Under the pieces are notes generated by a model that was given only the letters and a program-made list of their open reading frames with translations, did not search any database and was not told where the DNA came from. From Saturnia japonica (lineage: Eukaryota; Arthropoda; Insecta; Lepidoptera; Saturniidae), in NCBI GenBank assembly GCA_033032175.1, contig CM065310.1, positions 5,518,001-5,582,000 of the forward strand: DNA of 64,000 nucleotides, written 5' to 3'. A program made the position numbers and the translations under genes. Within the stretch, counting starts at the first letter, position 1, and each line of letters opens with the position of its first letter. Of this stretch, positions 45,998 through 57,720 are shown in pieces.

Positions 45998-46849
45998 AAA
46001 TGTTAATATGACTACTACTGTTAAACCTTTAAAAGTGTCATGCCTGGTTTTGTAAACTTTCAGCTTTAACGTAACCCCGCAAGAAAAAATATAGTAGAGT
46101 TAAATCTGGCAACCTCGTCTATACCCATCCATTTACGTTGGTAGCTATCATTCAAAATTCAAGATTCAAGAGTATAAATATTTATTCATATCTGTATATG
46201 TACGTTTTATTTATTTCATGCACTACTTATGTATTTTATGTTGTGTATAAATTTTCTTATTGGTACTAACTACCTCATATGCTTTTTCCACCCTACCACA
46301 GCAGTGGTTAGCTGAAGGAAAATGTCTTGTCATTAAAGATATGAAATAAAAAAGCTCAAGATACCAATTATCTACAATAGTAACTTCGTTAAAAATATTA
46401 TTGATTTTTTTTAAAGTAATACAATGCCGGAGCGTATTAAGTATTTTAAATATTTTTCCAAAAGATCGAATAGTAAATTCTATGTTAATAGGAACATACT
46501 ATAGCGAGTTTCTAAAAGAAAAATTACATATTCAATTCGGGCAATGTCCTTGATTCGATCGGAAGTATTCGTGATTTTAGGTCTGCAGTGTTACGGTACG
46601 ATCTACAATGAATGATATGATAAACTGAGTAATTATTTAAATGTTAATTTTGTCAATATATTCCACTCCAGTCGAATATATTTTAAATGTGTTCTTTGTT
46701 CGGGTCTATAGTTACGCGTATTTCTATACATTTAAGATATATAATTTCATATTATTATTCCAGATCCCATTAAAAAAAAATATTGTGTATAAACTTGTGA
46801 TTTGTGTTTTGTCAATATTTGTTTTATTTATTGGTTATTCTGAAGTAGA

Positions 46850-46940
46850 TCGTACATTTGGCAACTACATTCTAAAACGTATATTTGTCACTTGACATTG
46901 GCGAATTTGCCTACATAAGCAGAAAGACATAATTAAAAAT
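46850..46940 (+). repeat. Family F short dispersed repeat
   Basis: ACATTTGGCAACTAC ... CACTTGACATTGGCGAATTT GCCTACATA, matching 12040-12130. Between 46000 and this copy I see no gene. Confidence 0.55.
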
Positions 46941-47094
46941 AAATAAACAAAATAAGGTGATTTATACATTTTCTACACAATATAACTATAATTAGTAACT
47001 TACTTACCCATATTATGAATATTCAGCTTTATCCAAACAACAGAAAATTTAAATATCAAAAACAAAAATATTAGAATTATTATGTAATGTAAAT

Positions 47095-47300
47095 AAATAT
47101 ATATTATGTAATCGGTTATTCAATACCCTGTAGCAATTCATGGGTGTTAAGCTTTCCTTGTACAACATTTCATAAAAATCGGTCAAGCTGTTTTTGACTT
47201 TGATAGGGACATATAAAAAGACAAAAAAATTATTATTGTCATATTCGTGATCATTTGTTCTTTATAATGATACCTATCAGGAAGTTTGTTCAAACAGAAA
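47095..47300 (+). repeat. Family G dispersed repeat, right part
   Basis: TTCATAAAAATCGGTCAAGC then GTCATATTCGTGATCATTTG and TACCTATCAGGAAG, matching the right half of 26865-27420. Confidence 0.5.
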
Positions 47301-47694
47301 TACGAATTTATTAAATATATATTACTGAAGAGTTCACCAATGAGACAATTTATTTACGATTGGTATAACTGGTCATAAACGACTATTAAAATAAATAAAA
47401 CACATTTAAATTAATTGTCAATCATTCAATTGGTTCTTCAATGAAATTTAGCGGTCATCGCTCGCATAGTAACAAAGCTTTTATTTTGATAATTGCTGCA
47501 TTTATGCTAAAAACGCTATCGAGTTCTTGAATTAATTTTTTAAGATAACGGTTACGTTTTCTTGTTACTGAATAGCTTGGAATGTATAAAATAATTCTTG
47601 TCTTTTACAAATGAAGCGATAAAAATAACATAATTATTGACATTGAACAATGTATTAATTTAATTATTTGTTGCAAATAAATGTACAATTAGAG

Positions 47695-47925
47695 GGCTCT
47701 ATGCTAAAAGGAACTCTCTATCACTCTTTCAGGGGAGCAAAGAAAGGTTTATGAAAGGTGTGCATAATGCTTACTAAAAAATATTGGGAGGGAAAAGTAA
47801 AGATAACTTGTCTTTGAAACTCCACTTCCCCAAAGAGCTCTGGAAACCCTACTGACCGCAGCAACACAACACTAAGTTATTTGACTGCGATCTTCTGTTC
47901 CACCAGTACACAATCAATAAAATGT
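47695..47925. repeat. LINE 3' scrap (family J) followed by family D fragment
   Basis: 47695-47770 inverted (GCACACCTTTCATAAACC, TTTGCTCCCCTGAAAG) resembles sequence just after the LINE remnant at 53712-53852. 47810-47925 in plus orientation (AGAGCTCTGGAAACCCTACT, GCGATCTTCTGTTCCACC) is family D. Confidence 0.5.
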
Positions 47926-48054
47926 ATACAATTAATAAAATTGAAGTGTCTGTTTGTAATGTTAAAATAACAGCTTTTTACTAATTGCGTATCAAAGTAA
48001 TAAATATAACAAATAAAATAATAAATAATAAATAAAATATAACAATACCTATAG

Positions 48055-48447
48055 CAAAAAAACTATTTTTGTCTGTCTGTTTGTTTATTCCGGATAATCT
48101 CCGAATCAGTAGGACCGATTTTGACGAAAGTTTCACTAGTAGATAGCTTATGTTATAAAGGGTAAATTAGGATAATTTTATTTTAAAAAAAGAATAAGAG
48201 TTCCACGCAAATTAAAAAAAAAACTGGTTATGGTGAATCAATACAGGCGCTTAAATGGCTTAGGCTAACCATAAGAGATATGTCAAATTAATGACTTAAA
48301 GTAAACTTCTATCTTCTAAGGAACACCTTACAATAAGTAGTTTTGTCTTTAAAATAACCGTGAGCGGAGGTAGGTAGCAAGAATCGCGGTGTGCCCAATC
48401 GACAGCTTTCTGTAGCCCACGTGAGCGAAGCCGCAGACACAGCTAGT
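48055..48447 (-). repeat. Family A dispersed repeat, inverted long copy
   Basis: On the minus strand it begins ACTAGCTGTGTCTGCGGCTT, then CGCTCACGTGGGCTACAGAA, and ends ATAAACAAACAGACAGACAA. Same extent as 7199-7625, so these two may define both ends of the element. Confidence 0.65.
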
Positions 48448-49904
48448 GCAATATTAAGCTATTTTTAGGTTCAAACGATGTAACTTCGATGTCCGGAGTT
48501 AAGTAAGGTACTCCCTTATGTTTTGATTGCAGAAAGTGTTTTTACTTTTCTCTGGTAAAGTTTTCACCTATTTATCAGTTCTCATCTGAAGCGGTACGCG
48601 GTCAGCGGAACGATTGATTCTTATCATGCGCATCGTCGCTCCACCATTGTGCACATTAGGTACTTTTTCTTGGAATATGTTAAGATATAGAATATTTAGA
48701 ACTGTCTTATTTTATAAAGCTGTGACCCACAGTTTAACCAGTGTTCATTTTATACGACAAACCTCGCCAAGGCACTCGTGTAGACTAAAATTATCGATAT
48801 TTTTATGACGAATACATTGTTTTTTCAAATTATGATATAGCTTATATTAGTCGCTGATACTGTATCTTTATATTGGTGAAAGAATTTTTAAAATCGGTTC
48901 CGTAGTTTTTGAGTTTATCAATTACAAACAAAAAAAAATCTAATTTTTCCTCTTTATAATATTGGTAAAATTGAACAGCAGAACTGATTGTATAGGTATT
49001 GAATACAGTGAATAACAATATATTGTATAATAATTTATATGTAGTTTAGTGATAAGTTTAATTATTAGTCATACTAAGTCTCCCTTAGATAGTACATAGC
49101 TGCATTTGCAAGTGCATCTTTTTTCATGGCTATTTTTAATGTTTAATATTATAAAATCATCCACGTGAAAAAAGGTGTGGACACAGACTCCGCAGATTTG
49201 TATTTTAGAAAAAAAATACACACCTCAAATAAATAGACTTTTTTTTTCTTTTGAAGTGAAAAATTCTTGAGCTCCCTTGTTATTTGAAACTGGATGATAC
49301 GAAAAAGCGACACTAAATAGAGACAAACATATTATACGTCTATAGGATTTAACCTGCGAGAGAATGAGATAGAATATATTACACTGTGCTTCCTACTATC
49401 TTGGTCTTCTCTTTGTAGATGTTTTAGTACGTGTGTGTGCGTTTTACGCATTAGGAAGCTAGGGAAAATGTATTATAGCCAACGTGGTGTATTGTTCGCG
49501 TGTATCGTTTATGTGAATATTTTTAAGTTTTATGAAGGTTTTAGTTCTACCGAGTGTGAACTGCATACATGTTTTTTTCTTTAAGTCGCCTTATTTATAG
49601 TACGGGATTGTACTTTGCTGTAAAAACATTACAATTTGAAACGGCCGATCGTCGATCTGTGCGTCTCGGCAGTTGAATATAAATCAGCTGATCTCAGAAT
49701 GCGACAAACCAAACTGTGACGAGCTTTTCACCATATGACTCGATCCAGTTGGATATGAATCCTTACCATTCCGATGGATTACTGGATAGCCCTACACCGC
49801 AACAAACCTAAACGTACCATTATGGCGAGTGTTACATGTGTATGGGGGTGGCGATCTAGTGGGGCACAATTTTCGTGTCCACACCACCCTACAAAACATT
49901 TTTT
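48448..49904. other. AT-rich stretch, no gene recognised
   Basis: Short frames only (48614-48808 plus strand has no domain). A family C-like scrap (TGATCTCAGAATGCGACAAA) occurs near 49690. Confidence 0.4.
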
Positions 49905-50075
49905 TTATAGTAGCACGACAAGTTGACGGTACTGTCCCTCATGGTAAGCACAGTATAATCCTAACACAACTGTGACCACCGAGAGATCCCAATCCATCGA
50001 CAGTCGCCACTGTCATCCCGACCTGCAATAAATTAACTTTATATGCGTGACTGATCACGAAACGCAACACACAAA
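49905..50075 (+). repeat. Family C dispersed repeat, best copy
   Basis: GTAGCACGACAAGTTGACGG, CTCATGGTAAGCACAGTATA, CAATCCATCGACAGTCGCCA and GTGACTGATCACGAAACGCA in order. Used here as the reference for the interrupted copies at 17437-17990 and 54620-56020. Confidence 0.65.
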
Positions 50076-50250
50076 AGCGAGTCATTATGACGGACTTTCA
50101 ACACAGCATGGAGGTCGTGACCCAATAGGGCAAACAGCCATAACATTTTAGTAATTTTTCTTCCAGATTGAAACTGTGAAATACTGTATCAGATTAGTTT
50201 GGATTATTATTACATATGGAAATCACCAAGATTCATTGCAACGGGGCAAA

Positions 50251-50433
50251 TTTTGACGTGACAACGTCTTATAAATTGGTTTGCCGGGTGACACTTCAAG
50301 AAACTGCGTTACGCTCCGCTCACGTTATGCGCTCACAATGAGAGCGAGTGAGAGGCACGCGTCCCTTCCACTCGGGCATGGTTAGCCCGCCTAAGAGCGA
50401 GAGAGACAGACATAAAGTCGTTGTCACGTAAAA
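50251..50433. mobile_element. MITE-like element with terminal inverted repeats
   Basis: 183 bases, starting TTTTGACGTGACAACGTCTT and ending with the inverted counterpart TTTTACGTGACAACGACTTT. The interior is GC-richer, without a frame (TTGCCGGGTGACACTTCAAG, CTCGGGCATGGTTAGCCCGC). No transposase is inside. A target-site duplication was not clear. Confidence 0.65.
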
Positions 50434-50495
50434 CTTTCGCCCGTATACCGACTTTACAGGCAACCAAATTTTTTATTTAGTTAGTGAAGTATATC

Positions 50496-50605
50496 GAAGC
50501 AATGATGGCTTAGTTGGTAGCGTGCACGGACTCCGCGTCGAACGACATGAGAACGAATCCCTGCAATGAGCCTGAGTTTTCGGCGAAGGAAAACATTGTG
50601 ATAGC
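50496..50605 (+). repeat. tRNA-like head of a SINE, truncated
   Basis: GAAGCAATGATGGCTTAGTT GGTAGCG and ACGAATCCCTGCAATGAGCC then GCGAAGGAAAACATTGTGAT. A free-standing tRNA is excluded because the same head precedes a SINE body elsewhere. Confidence 0.75.
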
Positions 50606-53600
50606 CACAGCTACATACAGTTAAGTATAAGTTAATATCTAACGATACATTTTATTTAGCTTCTTATTTCTGTCTCACATCCTACCCAGAGCCATTCTAA
50701 AGACAATACTTTTTATGTACCTACGATAAGAAACTTTTCTTCAAATATACTAGCGTAATTTGCGTTGCCACATAAACACTGATGTACGTACCTATGTAGA
50801 TTTTTGTGAATTGGTACGTGTAGCAGCGTGTGCGCTCTGGTAAATATTGCAAACTTAGCAAAACGATATATCGTGGTTGAGAGCGCACACGGGCTTCAGT
50901 CGTCGTCCCTCCGCGGTTATTAATTTACTACTATATCGGAGTAAAGGAATACGCACATTAAATAGATCTATATTATTTATCTCTATAGAAACCTCGTAAG
51001 GAAGCTAGGGGTAAATTAACAATAAATACCTACAGAGCACCGAGAAGGTAAAGTACGTGTAATGACATATATTAGAAAAACTCTATCAAGAGTCTATTCG
51101 TTTAAAACTTTCAATTGTTGCAGTTAAAAAACTATGGACTCGTAACTTCATAAAATCTGTTGCATCTAATTACTTATTTACAGTAGACGTGGTGAGATGG
51201 TTGTGATAATTTTATTGCCGTGATTTTTTTAATTGTCGTGTCTATTTATTATTAACTCGCATGTAAGGCGGTACAACAAAATCTCCAGCGAATCTTAATG
51301 AATTTGCGCGCTGAGAATTACCAATCGTTGAGTTTACCGCGATTCTATTGTATACAGATCACGTTTCGGGCTTACTCGCACACTTTCTTCGCATACCGCT
51401 ACGTGATGCTGTTTTAGCTGTTTTCTTTACTTAGATTAACGTCCACCTCTGTTGACTACAAATCAATGGACAGCGATGACAGACCGACAATAAGTTTCAC
51501 GATTCTATTAAAGTTTTTGATTAATATATTTAATGCATAGTTTTAAATTACATATAAAGCGGCAACTCGAGAGATTAACAGTATATACGCTTGTGTTAGA
51601 AGTGCTAGAACGAGATTCGTCGTGTATCGGCATACGTAAATCGATATCAAAACAGGCGCTTATTTTTGAAAAATCTAAAGTTCTAATGCGTATTTTAATG
51701 TTCATTTAAGTAATCAACAAAATAATATGCAAATTATAGTCGTATTCCGTGTTTGGTCTCATCTAGTCAACCTATTGCCGATCTTTAATCTATTAAATCT
51801 ATGATTTGACAAATGAATTTGGAATTAAATAAAAACAAAGACGACAAAAAGCCAATATTTTTTTATTTACGTATAAATTGTATTTTTAACCCCCGACACA
51901 AAAAGAGGGGTGTTATAAGTATAACGTTTATATTTATGTATCTATCTGTGGCATCATAGCTTACAAATGGCTGAACTGAGTTTGATCTAGTTTTTTTAAT
52001 TGTTTGAAAGGGGACTCGATCGAGTGTGTACTTTACTGCGATTCAAGAAAATCTGTTATCTCTTTGCTAGCTCTTTTATAGTTTATAAATAGATGTGAGC
52101 TTCGCCAAAAGGTCTGATTGAGTCGAGATTTGGTATTTTGTTACTTCAATGATATTAGAAAGAAATTGACCTGATGCTGCAGCGTCATCTGGAATCCGTA
52201 GGATACCTAACTCCTCACCAGCTTACGGCAGAGTTATCGTATTTGGACCCATTGGAATGTTCTCAAAAAAAAAAATTCTAGTGTGGGGGCTTATTAAAGT
52301 TTCAATTTAAGTTGTATTCTTTTTACTTTGATAATCTTCATCACAAAATCTTTACGTCAAGCAGACCCTGAAAATTAGTTGATTACGAATTTAATACAAC
52401 TATGCATTTGGTTAATTTTTTATGTATATTTGGGTACTTGCCAATTTAAAAAAAAAAACCTCGATACAAATAACCTACTGAGACCATTTCAATGAGCTCA
52501 AACACGATACCTATGGTGTAAAGTGGCAAGAAGTTGGATATCCTGTAAATTCCAGACAATACTGCAGAATAAGGTGAAAGTTATCATTAAGTAATGTAAG
52601 TAACAGGTAACTTTCGATGTGAGCCGTATTATTGAAACGAATTGAGTAAATACGAAATTATAGATTTCTCAATTATTAATGACGCCATTTTGTAAGTTTG
52701 CTTGCAATTGACCTTTTTTGAAATGCGCAACTCCAGTCGGACTTTTACTAGGTGGTATTATTATTATTTGCTATAGGCATCAAGTTTAAATAAAATGAAA
52801 CGCTTCATTATAATTGGTTATGAAATATCGTGTCTATTTGCTACACTTACAACAATCTCAAAGTGACAAATAGTCAACACATCTAACAGTGAGCTTGTAT
52901 CCGCTAATCCACATGTACTAATCCAGGTTATAGAAACAACCGGCCTTAGTTGATCTTCTTCGACAACGTTACTCAATAGACGAGTAAGCAACAGCTAATA
53001 GAAATACGGGGTCTCGGAAAATTGGCGTTTATATTCTGTTAACGACGTTGAGCTGGGGTTCGTGGAAGTAGTGAAATGATGAAAATGGAACAAACGATCG
53101 AGTTAACCCTGTACTCATTAAACAGAGCTTAGACTAAATGACTTAGTATTCAGTTGATTATTTATATTAATTCAATTGACTGTACATCGGTTGATAACAA
53201 ATTATAAATTTCGAACGCGGTAATCTATATTAATAAACAAGTTATATATATACATGTAACAGTGATCACAAATAACAAAAATTAAAATCTGTCTGTCTAC
53301 GGCTAGACCGATTCTTATGAAATTTGTAGACGGGAAGCGTGTATCACTGTTTAATTGATAAGTTATAAGAATTTTTAATTATTATATAATTTTAAAAATC
53401 TTTAAGAACTCAAAAATTCATTAATTTCCAACCAATAAAAAAAAAATGTGAAGTATAAACGTAAAACGTAATAAATATGGGGCAAAATAAATAATATATT
53501 CATAATAAACGTGTGCTGAGCCGCAACCGCGAGGCACCGCAAATTATAATATCTATAAAACTTAATATCAATAAAATATAACTTACAACATTAAGCAGAA

Positions 53601-53711
53601 ATGTAATTTCCTATTAGATAATAAAAAATATTATAAAATCGGATCGGTGGTTTCAGAGATTACCTCTTACAAAATTTAATTGATTAAATTCTCACACTTT
53701 ACCTTATTATA
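50606..53711. other. AT-rich stretch with one dispersed repeat
   Basis: At about 51885-52080 the string TAACCCCCGACACAAAAAGA GGGGTGTTATAAG opens a repeat I know to be frequent in Lepidoptera. An 11-base perfect stem lies at 50828-50838/50880-50890. No exon recognised. Confidence 0.45.
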
Positions 53712-53852
53712 ATTTTATGTATGATACTTTCGCCGTAACAGCAGCACGACTGTGTAATTCGCTTCCTATCAACCTCCAACTAGCCAACTCTTTGGATTTC
53801 TTCAAGTATTCGCTACGTAGGTTTTCCTTGCAGAAGTTGAATGACGATTAAT
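53712..53852 (+). pseudogene. LINE ORF2 C-terminal remnant (family J)
   Basis: Plus-strand reading YDTFAVTAARLCNSLPINLQ followed by LANSLDFFKYSLRRF and a terminal D-D stop. This pattern (A-x-R-L-W/C-N-S-L-P ... F-x-x-F-K) ends the reverse-transcriptase ORF of CR1/Jockey-type LINEs. Only the last 45 or so codons remain. Confidence 0.65.
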
Positions 53853-54351
53853 TTTTTTTTCACTAAATGTTTTGAACACCTTGCTTATATTATGCACACC
53901 TTTCTCTTGCTCCCCTGGAAGACTGCTATAGATTACTTTTTATTATTAAACCCCCAACTTGTACTTTTATATGCAATATAGAATATAATATAAATTTTAA
54001 AAAACATGTTTAAATATTGCAACGCCTTTCATATTTATGTGTTCAGTGGAATATTGAACATCAATTTAAATGTAGTGAGATATATTATACTTGTCTAGTT
54101 TATTTTTATTATCGATGTCACTGGGACAGCAAGTGTGATACGACCTGCACCCATGAGACGTGTTTTCGTACAATTCTAACCAAGGTCATTTCAATTTTTA
54201 ATTTGAATATAAACGAATTTAAATTATCAGTTTATCGATATGATAGGAATTAATAAAAATTTGTTTTAGAAATAATCATGATTAAAATTGTTAATATTTT
54301 TATTTGCAAAGTGAAAAATAACAGGATTGTGTTCAGATTCACATACACACA

Positions 54352-54455
54352 CAGATACGTAGCGAATACTTAAAGAAATCCCAAGATTTGGTTAGTTGGA
54401 TTGATGGGAAGCGAATTACATAGTCGTGCTGCATAAATAGCGAAAGTATTATATA
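54352..54455 (-). pseudogene. LINE C-terminal remnant, inverted relative
   Basis: Minus strand: TFAIYAARLCNSLPINPTNQ and further FL*VF-like sequence. Same family as 53712-53852 and in opposite orientation about 500 bases away. Confidence 0.6.
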
Positions 54456-54681
54456 TAAAATAATAACAAGGAGGTAAACTTTGAGAATTTAATAAATTAT
54501 ATTTTGTAAGAGGTAATCTCTGAAACTACCGATCCAATTTTGTAAATTCTTGAATGACCTAACAGGAAATTAATTACTATATTACTGAATCAGTTTAAAA
54601 ACAACACAATTCAAAAATAGAGATCGCCAATTTATCGACGGTCACCGTTGTCATGCCAGCGTGCAATCTTCTTGACAGCTA

Positions 54682-55967
54682 CGAGGGCGGTACTGAAAAT
54701 TTCGGGAATCAAGGAAGTGACACAACATTACTATTTAAAAATGTATTTATTGCTTTTCCAAGTATTCTCCGCGAAATTTGACACATTTTTCCATACGATG
54801 GAACCAATCATTGAAGCAACCATTCCATTCGGAAGTTGGGGTCTCCAAAATGGCCGTTTTGTAGGCGTCCACAGCTTCTGCAGGTGATGAAAATCTCTGT
54901 CCACGCAATTTATTCTTTATTTTAGGGAAAGTATAGATATCATTAGGGCTTAGGTTGGGGCTGTACGGCGGATGGTCTAATAATTCTATGTTTTCTTGCT
55001 CTAAAAACTCTTTTGTTCTGTGCGCGGTGTGAGAACTCGCATCGTCGTGATGGAGGATGATGCGGCGGTTGCCGTTCTCTTTACGGAGTTCAGAAACGAC
55101 CTGTGGCAAACAAATGCTAGCATACCATTCTGCATTAACCGTTCTTTGTCCCTCAAGAGGAATAGTCATAACATGGCCGGTTTTGGAGACAAACGTGGCC
55201 ACCATTTTTTTGTAACACTCCGTGAACGAATAATTTTTGTTGGCTTTAACTCATTTTCGAACACCCAAACTCGTGACTGGTTTTATGTTTCGGGTTCGTA
55301 CGCGTATATCCAGGATTCGTCACCTGATACGATGTTGTATACAGCATTTAAGGATCCTGCGTGGAATCTTTCGAGAGTTCTGACGCACCAAGTAACGCGA
55401 GCCACTTTTTGCTCTTCACAGAGCGAATGCGGTATCCATCGGGAAAACAACTTTTTTACACCTTATTGTTCATGCAAGATCATTTGTATTTGACTCATGC
55501 CAATGTCTAAAGTTGCCTGAATTTCGCGGTATGTCACATGTCGATCTTCCTCAATCAGCTTACGCACAGCATCAACGTTTTCTTGGGTGACTGCAGTTTT
55601 TGGACGACCTTGACAAGGATCATCACTGAGCTTGACACGTCCACGGTAAAATTCAGCAAACCAGCGATAAATTGTGGTTTTGAATGGGGCTTCATCACCA
55701 AATGCAGAAATCATCCGGTCAACACACTGTTTTTGTGTTAAACCACTTCGAAAATCATAATAAATCATCGCTCTTGAATTTTCTCGAGTCAATTCCATTT
55801 TCTCAATGACTAAACAAGTTTGACAAAACCTTGTGACAAGACCGAGAATCTTTTTTAAAATAAATAAATTGTATTCGATTTTTAAAACCAAGGAGTTTTC
55901 AATTAAAAAGATTTTAATATGACAGGAACAGTGGAAATATTCCATTCCCGATACTTTTAGTGCAGCC
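54682..55967 (-). mobile_element. Mariner transposon, mori-like, defective
   Basis: The left end CGAGGGCGGTACTGAAAA then TTTCGGGAAT pairs with the right end, read on the minus strand, GGCTGCACTAAAAGTATCGG. A TA precedes the left end (54680-54681) and TA follows the right (55968-55969); the outermost CGAG seems lost at the right. About 1.29 kb with one broken transposase on the minus strand. Confidence 0.85.
54747..55798 (-). pseudogene. Mariner transposase pseudogene (DD34D)
   Basis: It starts MELTRENSRAMIYYDFRSGL and ends GEYLEKQ. WFAEFYRGRVKLSDDPCQGR is in the DNA-binding half. Catalytic motifs are SGDESWIYAY, LHHDDASSHTA (the usual N after D is D) and YSPNLSPND, with 34 residues between the second and third Asp. 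Three breaks were seen: TAA in HEQ/GVKKLF (55463-55465), TAA after EPET near 55285, and a one-base loss in an A run near 55204-55210. The residue pattern resembles the mori (Bmmar) group I know from silkworm. Confidence 0.87.
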
Positions 55968-56139
55968 TATGTATATATGCACTGGCTGATTGCGAAACGC
56001 GAGAAACCAAAAGAGAGTTTATTTATGGTTACAGATTTCTACCACACCGCTGATTTACTATATGTATATACACCAGCTGATCTCGGAAAGCTTAAACGTG
56101 CAGCTATATGGTTTTCTTTTAATAAAACTAAGATGGCAA

Positions 56140-56300
56140 CTAGTGCGCTCTCGACCTTGAACCCACAATAAGCTCTACCTATCGCAGGAACACATCACAA
56201 GGATATTAGCCCACGATCTTCTGTAGGGTCTCCACCCTACCACCACTAGTCGGACTGCCCCGAGTAGAGAGAAATTCCCCTGTGCCATTTTAAAGTGTTT
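56140..56300 (+). repeat. Family D fragment
   Basis: CGCAGGAACACATCACAAGG, CCACGATCTTCTGTAGGGTC and GTCGGACTGCCCCGAGTAGA in the order seen at 16900-17035 and 16860-16890. Confidence 0.55.
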
Positions 56301-57539
56301 TTATAGTTAAACTTTAAATATTAGTATGGATTTTTCAAAATAGTAAGTCGATAAACATAAAAGGATTGAGTTTGAAGGCAAATGTATATTATGTGGTTAA
56401 TTCGACTAGCACATAACGTATGCAAGAGATTTAAATACTTTGTATAATGATCGCTCGGTAATTAAATTTGGGACGTGGGCGGAGACCTACAGAGCCCACT
56501 TACAGCTTTCCTATAGATAAGTAATGGCTTCGTAATATTTATCAGAGTTTTATTTTTATGATTAAAAAAAGAATATCTAATACATTAGAACCAAGGAGGT
56601 TTAAGTTTGTGGATCAAAAATATTTTTCTAGTCTTCAGAGTTTAAGCAACTCTTTGACGATTTTTGATTTTGGAGATTTCGTAGCGATTTCAATTATGCT
56701 TCTTTTCTTTATACTTCTAATAATAATTTATAATTATTCAGTTTTCTTCAGCATTATGCAGAAAGCCACCAATATTACATAATATACGGCCAAATAACGT
56801 AAGTTTATTAATTAAAATGAAAACCAAAATAAAACTCCTTGATTGTTGTATTTAATTAACAACGAAATACGTATGAAAAAAAGGTAATCTCAGCTTTTAG
56901 ATGTCGGAAAATTCTTAATAATTGTTACATTTTAGTCAACAGACTAAGACAGTCTTTCGCCGTGGCGCTATTAGTATGTTCTAATAACAATGACAAATTT
57001 GTTTTCTATTTCCGGTGTATAACTGTACATAATTGCTTTAAAACTATGGACTTGACCAGAGATCAATTACAAGATAGTGGGGTAGGAAGCCACCACATCC
57101 GCATCTTTAGTTATAATATTATGTCTAGACATTCATTTTATATAGTAAGTTAAACAAAATGACGGCATTATAGAATATAAATAATCTAACAGCTAATATG
57201 ATATATAAAAATATTGTTTATAGATTAATGGCGCCTTGTATAATTTTATTATCACCAACGGAAGGATTTCCTAATGAGAATGTTTTAAATATATTTTATT
57301 AAATTAAACATTAACTTTAAACTATTTGCTTATGTTTTGTCAATAGCGGGGAGCATAAGATTTAAAGTGCTGTTTAAAATGTTTAAATCATAAATTTTGA
57401 TGAAGAACTAACAGACACATGGTGTTGCCAGGAAAAAACAGCTTAAACAATCTTAATTATTAAAAATGGAAACAAAAAACCCGACTACAACAAAAGAAAC
57501 TTGATATTCTTTTATGTTTTTGCTTTTTATTTTATTTAT
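56301..57539. other. AT-rich stretch, no gene recognised
   Basis: The frame at 56558-56782 is hydrophobic at its end but has no splice or family support. Confidence 0.4.
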
Positions 57540-57720
57540 AGACGTAGTACTTAAATATTTATATATAGCTTATGTGACTCCCACAGTTAAGACGAATTTA
57601 ACGACACCTCGTATGCTAAAGTCCATCAAGCCGTTTAGGCTACAGAGCGTGCCAAAGAAATACACATACATATATATACATACCCTCGAAAAACATACCC
57701 TCCTTTTTCGTAATCTGGTA
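57540..57720 (+). repeat. Family E dispersed repeat
   Basis: TATGTGACTCCCACAGTTAA GACGAATTTAACGACACC and CATCAAGCCGTTTAGGCTAC, colinear with 9101-9262. Confidence 0.65.

Larger units (their letters stand above)
54620..56020 (+). repeat. Family C repeat interrupted by a mariner
   Basis: The left part (about 54630-54665) reads GCCAATTTATCGACGGTCAC CGTTGTCATG; the right part after the mariner reads TGCACTGGCTGATTGCGAAA CGCGAG. In the uninterrupted copy at 49905-50075 these sections are adjacent. Confidence 0.6.

Noticed and set aside
54017..54253. Cysteine-rich plus-strand frame (WDSKCDTTCTHETC)
   Set aside because: Short, no signal peptide or splice context, and lies between LINE remnants.
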